Source: JAJPIG01 sp035531675
GTDB lineage: Bacteria; Desulfobacterota; Binatia; Binatales; Binataceae
Assembly (NCBI GenBank): GCA_035531675.1
Contig: DATKSL010000039.1
Span: 45,835 to 109,834 of the forward strand
DNA: 64,000 nucleotides
Reading direction: 5' to 3'
Below are positions 1-7,090 of the stretch, in pieces (position 1 is the stretch's first letter; each line of letters opens with the position of its first letter). The position numbers and the translations under genes are program-made. The notes under the pieces were generated by a model. It ran no database searches. It was given only the letters and a program-made list of their open reading frames with translations, and had not been told where the DNA came from.

Positions 1-2664
1 CGCTCCCGGCCGCGCGACCGTTACCTTTTGATGCCAGCAGTGCTGGCCACTTACGGGATCCGGCTGCACCGGAAAGGTCAGATTTTGATGCACGCCGGCG
101 TCGTGCCACCAAATTCGTTCGGAGTCCGGATCGGCGCTCGCAAAGGGCTCGACGCCGCGCCGCTGGCGCATCAGCCATTGCCCCTCAGCGACCTGGTTCA
201 ATTCGACCAGCGCTGACGACCAGCGCTCGCCCCCGGTGTCCGGTTTGAGGCGCCAGCGGCCCAGATGATGCGAGCACGCGATAACGCCGGGCCTGATACT
301 TTCGGTGACCCAGACCTTATCGACGAAATAGCCAATTTCACTGCTGATCTTCAGCAAATCGCCGGTGCCGACGTTCAGCCGGCGAGCGTCCTCGGGATGG
401 AGCCACAGCGGGTTGCTATGTGAGATTTCGTTAAGCCACTTCGCATTGCCCGAACGAGTATGCACCAGGGTAGGCAGTCGAAAAGTTGGCAATAGCAACA
501 TCTCGCCGCGCGCGCGCTCGATATTACTCCAGTGGACGTGACTGCGGATGTAGCAGGGAATTGAGTATTCCGGCCATTTCCACTCTTTGATCGTACTTGA
601 ATAGAACTCCAGCTTGCGTGACGCGGTTGGAAACCCCGTGTAGTTCTGCTCATCGATCCGCACCCCGACCCCTGCTCCCGCGCGGCGCAGCACGCCGCTT
701 TCGGGTTCGAATTCGCTCTGACGGACCTCCTCGTCGCTCAACAATTTTTCATGCGTGTTGTAGACCGAATCCTCGACCAGGAACGCGCCGTACTTGCGCA
801 TATACTGGAGCGGGGTCAGCCCTTGCCCTGCGGCCGCCTCGGGCAGGCCGGGCACGCTATGCTCGAACATCCAGCCGTAGAGCTCGTCGACGGTCAGCTT
901 CTCACCGGGCCGGTACGGCGATTCGAAATACTTCCTGATGCCGAGCGCACCGTCCGGATCGATCCGCCACGACAGCTCGATCCAGAACTCGTCCTCTTCC
1001 CAGACTTCGCCGAGGCCGGCTTCGCGATGGGCCTCCCAGGTGGAGTTGAATCGTCGTCCGTCCTGCTCCATCGCGGCCCGCAGCACCGGCTGACGGAATC
1101 CGATCCAGCGGGCCGCGTGGGTCTCCTGACTCAGCAGGTCATGACGCTCCGAAGCGAGCCCCATCGGCAGCACATAGTCAGCGAACCAGGCGGTCTCGCT
1201 CCAGATCGGCGTCAGGCAGGCGTGGCGCTCGACCTTGCGCTCATCGCTGAGCGCCTCAATCCACGACATGCCATCGGGATTGGTCCAGACCGGGTTGTAG
1301 ACGCGCGTGAAGTACATCGCCAGCTTGCCGCGTCCCTCCTTCAGGAAGTGCGGCAGCAGGAAGCTCATCTCGAAAAAGGACAGCGGAAACTCACGCGGCC
1401 ACATCATCTCGTTCCAGCGCTTCGGTCCTGGCGGCATCATCGGCGGTGCAGGAATGAACTTGTTGGCGATGCCGAGACCTGTTCCGCCCGGAGCGTTGAT
1501 CGCGCCCATCAGCACCGCGAGGAACTCGAGCGCGCGCGCCACCTGCCAGCCGCCAAGATTGCCGGCCGCCGCGTTGCGCCATACGTGAGTCGCCAGCGCC
1601 GAGCCCGCACGTCCAACCTCCCGCGCGATCTCGACGATCGTGGCCGCGTCGCATCCGGATTCGCGCGCCGCAAACTCGGGCGTGTACTCGGCGTAGAGCT
1701 CCTTGAGCGTGCGCTCGAAGGTCTCGAAGGTCTGCGGCTTGTCCGGATGCTCCGCGCGCAGATACTCCTCCCAGTTCACCCAGCGGCGCACGAATTCGCG
1801 GTCGTACCAGCCGTTTTCGATCACCAGTTGGCAGATCGCGAGCAGCACTGCGGCTTCGGTGCCCGGCCAGGTCGAGAGCCAGTAGTCCGCCTTCGCGGCG
1901 GTATTCGAAAGCCGCGTGTCGATTACACAGACCTTCGCGCCCCGCGACTTGGCGTCGATGATCCGCTGGGCATGCGGGTTGAAGTAGTGCCCGGCCTCGA
2001 GATGCGAGCTCAGGAGCAGCACGAAGCGCGCGTTGGCATGATCGGGCGAAGGGCGATCGGCGCCATGCCAGAAGGCATAGCCAGTCCGCGCGCCCGCCGA
2101 GCAAACATTGGTATGGCTGTTATGCCCGTCGATTCCCCAGGCATGCAGCACGCGCTGGTTGTATATCAGCTCATGCCCCGGTCGACCGACGTGGTAAACG
2201 ATCTCATTGCGGCGGTCCTCAACTAGCGCCTGGCGGATGCGCCCGGCGAGGTCATCGAGCACCGCATCCCACGTGACCCGCTCCCATCGCCCCTCGCCGC
2301 GCTGTCCCACGCGCCGCATCGGGTAGAGGATGCGCTCGGGATCGTTGACCTGGTTGATGGTCGCGGGTCCCTTCGCGCAATTGCGGCCGCGGCTGCCCGG
2401 GTGCAGCGGATTACCCTCGAACTTGCGAATCCGCATGGTCTCGCGATCGACGTAGGCCAGCAGGCCGCATCCGGCTTCGCAGTTGAAGCAAATCGTCGGC
2501 ACCAGGGTGTAGTGGCGGCTGACCTTGCGCGGCCATTGGGCGGGGTCGAACTCCTCCCAGTCGTGCCAGCGGTCCGCGGGCGGGAAACTCGCCAGTCCGC
2601 CGGGCGGTGTCTCGAGATTCTGTGCGGAGGGACTCAGCGGTTGAAGGTCGTCGAACTGCGCCAT
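1..2664 (-). CDS. Molybdopterin oxidoreductase catalytic subunit (DMSO reductase superfamily), 3' end cut by window
   Basis: The frame is open from ATG at 2664 to the window edge: 888 codons without a stop, so the C-terminus is missing. The N-terminal region has a [4Fe-4S] motif with Cys59, Cys62, Cys66 and Cys96 (CFNCEAGC ... NCAKG), typical of complex iron-sulfur molybdoenzymes. Cys188, in the segment NVCSAGART, is a plausible molybdenum ligand, as in polysulfide or thiosulfate reductase and formate dehydrogenase types. The C-terminal part shows the molybdopterin-dinucleotide-binding region, with a segment beginning LPTFRLPTLVHTRSGN. There is no twin-arginine or Sec signal at the N-terminus (MAQFDDLQ), so the enzyme should stay in the cytoplasm. 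It begins 15 nt after the stop of the ferredoxin/NrfD gene and probably forms a membrane complex with it. The substrate cannot be told from sequence alone. Confidence 0.9.
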   Translation of the reverse strand, partial: MAQFDDLQPLSPSAQNLETPPGGLASFPPADRWHDWEEFDPAQWPRKVSRHYTLVPTICFNCEAGCGLLAYVDRETMRIRKFEGNPLHPGSRGRNCAKGPATINQVNDPERILYPMRRVGQRGEGRWERVTWDAVLDDLAGRIRQALVEDRRNEIVYHVGRPGHELIYNQRVLHAWGIDGHNSHTNVCSAGARTGYAFWHGADRPSPDHANARFVLLLSSHLEAGHYFNPHAQRIIDAKSRGAKVCVIDTRLSNTAAKADYWLSTWPGTEAAVLLAICQLVIENGWYDREFVRRWVNWEEYLRAEHPDKPQTFETFERTLKELYAEYTPEFAARESGCDAATIVEIAREVGRAGSALATHVWRNAAAGNLGGWQVARALEFLAVLMGAINAPGGTGLGIANKFIPAPPMMPPGPKRWNEMMWPREFPLSFFEMSFLLPHFLKEGRGKLAMYFTRVYNPVWTNPDGMSWIEALSDERKVERHACLTPIWSETAWFADYVLPMGLASERHDLLSQETHAARWIGFRQPVLRAAMEQDGRRFNSTWEAHREAGLGEVWEEDEFWIELSWRIDPDGALGIRKYFESPYRPGEKLTVDELYGWMFEHSVPGLPEAAAGQGLTPLQYMRKYGAFLVEDSVYNTHEKLLSDEEVRQSEFEPESGVLRRAGAGVGVRIDEQNYTGFPTASRKLEFYSSTIKEWKWPEYSIPCYIRSHVHWSNIERARGEMLLLPTFRLPTLVHTRSGNAKWLNEISHSNPLWLHPEDARRLNVGTGDLLKISSEIGYFVDKVWVTESIRPGVIACSHHLGRWRLKPDTGGERWSSALVELNQVAEGQWLMRQRRGVEPFASADPDSERIWWHDAGVHQNLTFPVQPDPVSGQHCWHQKVTVARPGA

Positions 2665-2679
2665 CGTTGCCCTTGTCTA

Positions 2680-4242
2680 TCAGCTGAGCGGAACGGCCTG
2701 CCCCGCTTCGATCCAGATAGTTTCGAACGCCGCCAGGCCGCCCAGCGCAGCCAGCGCCGCGACGACGCGGAGCATTGCGGCGAAAGCTCCGGCCTCGTTT
2801 GACGCCAGCCATAGCAGCGCGAGCGGGACAATCACCCCGACGATTACGCTAAGCCCCCAAAATCTTCGGCTGAGCCCGCCTTTGGTGATAATCTCGGCGG
2901 CGCGCTTCACATCTTCGCTGATGGCCGGCAGGTACAACTCCGCGACCACCATCGCCAGGCCGATCACCAGCGCGGCGACCAGAATCGATACCAGGTGCAT
3001 CGTCGTAGCTGATGAAGCCGCGATGAAAATTGCAGGCAGCAGCAGCAGCGCGGCACCGGCGATCAACGCCTGCACAATCAGATGCCAGAGGAACAGCGGG
3101 CTCTGCCAGAGCTCTCGGCCCTTGGCCTGCGCGAACAGAAACGCGGTATAGCCGGCGGTCGCGATTCCAAGCGCCGCGCCGGCGATCTCGATCGTCGGCG
3201 GCACCTGTGGTGCGAAAATTCCGAATCCCAGCCAAGCCAGCGCGACCGCGCTGTAAGCCATCAGGATGTAGCATCCCCAGACCAGCCACGAGCCGAGGTT
3301 GGGTTTGGTCAGCAGGTAGTAGAAGCGGTCGGGCCGCTTCAGATCGGCTATCAGTATCACCGAGGTCAGCCCGGTAAAGAACAGCGCCACCAGCGGGCTC
3401 ACGATATTGGTGGTCGCGTCGGCGACACCCGGAAGCATCGCAAGCAGCGCCGCGACGATCAGCGCGCCCGCCGCGATCGACTTGGTCCACAGATAGGCGG
3501 CGGCCTTGCCACCCCACGGCGGCGGATGAGCGATATCGTAAACCTCGCGCGCGCCGCCCGGAATTGCGCCGGCTCCGTTCGAGCCCGGCGCGACGTAAGC
3601 ATCCTCATTCGGCTGGCGCTCGGCCCATAGATAAGCCGGTTGCTTCTCGAGCATGGTAGGCTGCAGCAGGTCGCCGTCGACGCCGACATAAAAGAGCTTG
3701 GGCTGCGTGCCCTTATGCGGTTTGCGCGCCGTCACCTTTTGTCCCGTGACCGCCCGGCTGATACGGCTGGCGGGATCGTCGAGGTCGCCGGGAATGATCG
3801 CCTGGGTCGGACAGACGATCACGCAGGCCGGTTCGAGTCCGGACTCCACTCGATGCGCGCAGTAGTTGCACTTGGCGGCAGTGTTGCTGTTCGGATCGAT
3901 ATAGAGGGCATCGTAGGGACAGGCCTGCATGCAGGACTTGCATCCGATGCAGCGCGCATTGTCGAAATCGACGATTCCGTCCGGGCGCTTGAACAAGGCC
4001 GAGGTCGGGCAAATCTCGACGCACGGCGCGGCGTCGCAATGATTACATCGGAGTACGGCGAAGTGGCGCGACACATCGGGGAAGTGGCCCTTCTCGATGT
4101 ACTTCACCCAGGTCCTGAAGACCCCGACTGCGACGTTATGCTCTTCCTTGCAGGCGACCGTGCAGGCGTGGCATCCGATGCAGCGGTTCTGATCGATTAC
4201 AAACCCGTAGCGCAATAATTTTCCCCTGGGCAGGCGGACCAC
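2680..4242 (-). CDS. Fused four-cluster ferredoxin and NrfD-type quinone-interacting membrane subunit
   Basis: One 520-residue protein joins what are usually two subunits (PsrB and PsrC, or NrfC and NrfD). Residues about 15-190 form an electron-transfer domain with four complete Cys sets: 21/24/27/31, 66/69/74/78, 98/101/104/108 and 125/128/140/144. They should bind four [4Fe-4S] clusters. Residues about 247-520 contain eight hydrophobic segments, matching the NrfD fold that exchanges electrons with quinones. No signal peptide precedes the ferredoxin domain, which therefore should face the cytoplasm like the catalytic subunit encoded downstream. The listed start is a GTG at 4242 without a clear ribosome site. 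A TTG at 4215, seven bases after AGGGG, is an equally good start and would shorten the protein by nine residues. Confidence 0.9.
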   Translation of the reverse strand: MVRLPRGKLLRYGFVIDQNRCIGCHACTVACKEEHNVAVGVFRTWVKYIEKGHFPDVSRHFAVLRCNHCDAAPCVEICPTSALFKRPDGIVDFDNARCIGCKSCMQACPYDALYIDPNSNTAAKCNYCAHRVESGLEPACVIVCPTQAIIPGDLDDPASRISRAVTGQKVTARKPHKGTQPKLFYVGVDGDLLQPTMLEKQPAYLWAERQPNEDAYVAPGSNGAGAIPGGAREVYDIAHPPPWGGKAAAYLWTKSIAAGALIVAALLAMLPGVADATTNIVSPLVALFFTGLTSVILIADLKRPDRFYYLLTKPNLGSWLVWGCYILMAYSAVALAWLGFGIFAPQVPPTIEIAGAALGIATAGYTAFLFAQAKGRELWQSPLFLWHLIVQALIAGAALLLLPAIFIAASSATTMHLVSILVAALVIGLAMVVAELYLPAISEDVKRAAEIITKGGLSRRFWGLSVIVGVIVPLALLWLASNEAGAFAAMLRVVAALAALGGLAAFETIWIEAGQAVPLS

Positions 4243-4328
4243 GACGATCGAGGTCGGGAAACCATCTTAGGTAGCGCCTTACTCAAGCACAAACTGCGAC
4301 CCCGCTTATACTCCAAGTGATGAGAGCA

Positions 4329-4727
4329 CTAGTGATGAGACTTGCGCGCCGCGCCACGCTTGCCCTTGGGCGCCGCGGGCTTGACCGCGGGATCGACGCG
4401 TTGCTTGCGCAGTTCGCTGGCCCGCGCCTGACGGTCGTCGTATTCGGTGCCGTGCCCGGTTCGATAAGCCGCGAAGCGCTCCGCCGCCTGATCGTTCATC
4501 CAGCAAAAACGCGCCGCCGGCGGCAGCGTTGGCGCCAGCGGACGCGTCAGCGCGTCGATCTCCCGGCTGCCCGCGGCGTCTGAGCCGGCGATCGCGAAAT
4601 TCGAAATCACCCGCCGCGCCGGACGCGCGCAGGCGGGACAGCGGCGCTTGCGGGCGCGCTCCGCCAGGCCGGCCAGCGCCTCGAAGGTCAGGCCGCAGCC
4701 GGCGCACTGCCATTCATAGAGCGGCAT
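4329..4727 (-). CDS. FmdB-family zinc-ribbon protein
   Basis: This 132-residue protein begins MPLYEWQCAGCGLTFEAL and has a second CxxC pair (RCPACARPARR). It is the short N-terminal zinc ribbon of the FmdB family, often found as a small regulatory or accessory protein next to amidase and redox genes. After about residue 50 the sequence is charged and low in complexity, ending in a Lys/Arg-rich tail. The gene starts 9 nt after the stop of the MBL-fold hydrolase and is probably co-transcribed with it. The family has no firmly established biochemical role, so only zinc binding is predicted. Confidence 0.85.
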   Translation of the reverse strand: MPLYEWQCAGCGLTFEALAGLAERARKRRCPACARPARRVISNFAIAGSDAAGSREIDALTRPLAPTLPPAARFCWMNDQAAERFAAYRTGHGTEYDDRQARASELRKQRVDPAVKPAAPKGKRGAARKSHH

Positions 4728-4736
4728 GAGGGCGAC

Positions 4737-5513
4737 TCAATCGAGCTGATGCGGATTCTCCCGCCAATCGTCGGGATCGTGAGTGATCCAGATCTGGGCG
4801 CCGCCCAGATCGCGCATCGCCTTGATACGCTTGAGCGAGGCCATCGACTGCAGGTGGTTGACGCTGAACGGCATCGAGACCTCGTCTTCGAGCGAGGCCC
4901 GGGTATGGACCGTGTCGCCGGTGACCAGCACGCGCCGGTTCGGCAGGTTGACCACGATCGAACATTCGCCCGGCGTATGCCCGGGCGTGTAGAGAAAGGT
5001 CACCGCGCCGTCGCCGAACAAATCCTGGTCCTGCCCGAGCTCGATCCATTGAAAGCCGCGCGTCGGCAGGAAGTCCTCGAGGATAAAGGCCCAGCGCCGA
5101 TCCGGGTCGGGCCAGTAGGCATAGCGCAGCTCGCCGGCGCCGACGATGAACTTGGCCTGCGGAAAGTAGCCGAGACCGCCGGCATGGTCGAGATGGCCGT
5201 GCGAGAGTACGACGTACTTGACGTCGCTGGTCTTGTAGCCGACGCGCTCGATCTGTTTGTCGAGAGTTTCGCTCTTGGTCCACTCAAACGGCATGTGCGC
5301 CGCGATCGGACCCCAGTAGCCGACCGGATCGTCGAGAATCTTCGGATTACAACCGCTGTCGAACAGCACCAGTCCCTTGGGATGCTCGATCAGGAACGAC
5401 GGCGTTGGAATCTGCACCGGGACCGGTTCGGCCCCGAGCATCAGCATCGAGCGCGGAATACTTAACGTCGCGCCCGGCAGTGCCCACATCCTTCTGGCTT
5501 TTCCTTCGGCCAT
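4737..5513 (-). CDS. MBL-fold metallo-hydrolase, N-acyl-homoserine-lactonase-like
   Basis: The 258-residue protein has the metallo-beta-lactamase signature SHGHLDHAGG (His105, His107, Asp109, His110), followed by YTPGHTPGE and VTGDTVH, which supply the further metal ligands. The arrangement resembles the AttM/AiiA lactonase branch, but that branch also includes enzymes acting on other esters and lactones, so the substrate is open. The start at 5513 (MAEGKARRMW) is chosen because GAGGG lies just upstream. A longer GTG-initiated frame from 5594 would add an Arg-rich stretch with no ribosome site. It lies between the Rieske oxygenase and the FmdB gene on the same strand and may hydrolyse a product of the oxygenase; that is inference from position only. 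Confidence 0.85.
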   Translation of the reverse strand: MAEGKARRMWALPGATLSIPRSMLMLGAEPVPVQIPTPSFLIEHPKGLVLFDSGCNPKILDDPVGYWGPIAAHMPFEWTKSETLDKQIERVGYKTSDVKYVVLSHGHLDHAGGLGYFPQAKFIVGAGELRYAYWPDPDRRWAFILEDFLPTRGFQWIELGQDQDLFGDGAVTFLYTPGHTPGECSIVVNLPNRRVLVTGDTVHTRASLEDEVSMPFSVNHLQSMASLKRIKAMRDLGGAQIWITHDPDDWRENPHQLD

Positions 5514-5632
5514 ATTGCCCTCGGAGCTGCGCGACCGGGATGCGCTGCCACGGCGGCGGGCAGCGAGAGGCGCAGCGCGAGCGATAACTCGCACAGGCCT
5601 GCGGCAATGTCAAAGGCGGGAGCCGCCGACCC

Positions 5633-6931
5633 TCACGCGACGCGCCGGACTTTCGCGCTGCTCGACCGGGTCCGCTTCGAGCCGCTCACCTGGGCGTTCC
5701 ACTTGCGCCAGAACGATCGCAACTGCTCTTCATCGACGGCCTGGGATTCGCGCACGATGCCGCGCGACATGTCCGACCACTCGACTTCGCGCGCCGCCCT
5801 GAAACCGCGCTGGCACGACTCCATCGCCTCGTTGTCGTCGGGCGTCGAGAGTCCGCCGGGACCGAGGAAGGTGAGGAAGTTGTCGAGGCGTCGCGCGCGC
5901 CAGGCCGGCGATTCATCGGCCGGGGCCATCGACCACGCCCTGACTTCCATGTAATCCGGCGCGACCGGATAAAACGTGCGGATGGTGATGCCCATGATGT
6001 CGTTGATCATCAGGTTGGGATAGACCAGCACGTTGCGATTCCACTCCGCGATGCGCAGCGCGCGCTGCTCGCCGAAGCGGGCGGTCAGGCGGCGACGGTT
6101 CGCTTCGATTTCGCGCTTGGCCTCGTCGCCCCATCGCGGATCCCATCGAAGCTGCGGCCGTCCCCAGTTGCCCTCGTACTCCTCGACCGCGTTGCCGTTG
6201 CCGAGCTCCCGGCCGAAGCCGCGCACCGGGGCCTGCGAAACGTCATTGCCGACCACGCGCAGGTAATCGATATAGCTCTTATGCAGCGGCGCGACGTGGT
6301 AGCTCTCGAGGCTGTTCTCGACCAGCATCTTCCAGTTGGCGTGCGAGGAGTAGAGATGAGTACCGCCGACGATCTCCATCCCAGCCGCCGCCTGATCCAT
6401 GATCAGGTCGAGCTGCTCTTTGGCGTTGGCGAGGTAGGTGACGAAATCCTCGATGTTCGGATCGAAGCTCACAAAGATCAGGCCGCGATAATTGGTCAGG
6501 CGCGGGAGCGACTTGAGTCCCAGCTCGGCTTTGTCGAACGCCGGACCGTAGCCCGCCGCGTCGGGCACACCCACCAGCTCGCCGCGATTGTTGAAGGTCC
6601 AGGCATGGTAAAAGCACTGAAAGGTCCGGGCGTTGCCCTCGGCCTCGCGGCAGAGCTGCGCCCCGCGATGGGTGCAACTGTTGATCAGCACGCGAAGCTC
6701 GCCGTCGCTGTCGCGGCACAGGATAACCGGGCGGCCGGCGACGTCACGGCTCTGGAAATCGCCGCGATTGCGTACCTCGGACTCATGCCCGACGTAGATC
6801 CACGAGCGGTCGAAGACCCGCTCGCGTTCGAGCTCGAGAATCTCGGGCGAAGTGTAGGCGGTGCGATGAACCTGGAAGAGGCAGCGCTTGGGATCGTCGA
6901 TCACCAGACTGCGCATACGACCGTTCTCCAT
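5633..6931 (-). CDS. Rieske non-heme iron oxygenase, alpha subunit
   Basis: The 432-residue protein carries a Rieske [2Fe-2S] site, Cys86-x-His88 and Cys106-x2-His109 (SCTHRGAQLC ... CFYHAW), near the N-terminus. A catalytic domain follows, with the mononuclear iron ligands in ENSLESYHVAPLH (His212, His217) and a likely Asp ligand in STPDDNEAMES. This is the aromatic-ring-hydroxylating oxygenase alpha-subunit architecture. No beta subunit, ferredoxin or reductase is encoded nearby, so electrons must come from elsewhere. A strong ribosome site (GAGGAGG) precedes ATG at 6931. The gene is separated from the MBL gene by 119 bp on the same strand. Members act on aromatics, quaternary amines and other small molecules; the substrate is unknown. 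Confidence 0.92.
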   Translation of the reverse strand: MENGRMRSLVIDDPKRCLFQVHRTAYTSPEILELERERVFDRSWIYVGHESEVRNRGDFQSRDVAGRPVILCRDSDGELRVLINSCTHRGAQLCREAEGNARTFQCFYHAWTFNNRGELVGVPDAAGYGPAFDKAELGLKSLPRLTNYRGLIFVSFDPNIEDFVTYLANAKEQLDLIMDQAAAGMEIVGGTHLYSSHANWKMLVENSLESYHVAPLHKSYIDYLRVVGNDVSQAPVRGFGRELGNGNAVEEYEGNWGRPQLRWDPRWGDEAKREIEANRRRLTARFGEQRALRIAEWNRNVLVYPNLMINDIMGITIRTFYPVAPDYMEVRAWSMAPADESPAWRARRLDNFLTFLGPGGLSTPDDNEAMESCQRGFRAAREVEWSDMSRGIVRESQAVDEEQLRSFWRKWNAQVSGSKRTRSSSAKVRRVA

Positions 6932-7090
6932 GATGCCTCCTCGGTTCGGATGGGCGCGCTCGGAGCGGCTCTCAAGCGAGATCTATTAAATCAGCGCGCG
7001 CGCCGCAATCCGGTCTGTCGCCGCGACCGCGAGCCAAGCCACGACGGGCGCAGGAATCCGATCGTCCGCCGGTTGTTCGATCCGGCCGGC

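Noticed and set aside
2080..2110. Selenocysteine at the molybdenum ligand of the oxidoreductase
   Set aside because: No in-frame TGA occurs there; the likely ligand is an ordinary Cys188 codon.
751..2226. A 491-codon plus-strand open frame at the start of the window
   Set aside because: It lies opposite the molybdopterin oxidoreductase, whose minus-strand frame has intact Fe-S and cofactor motifs throughout.
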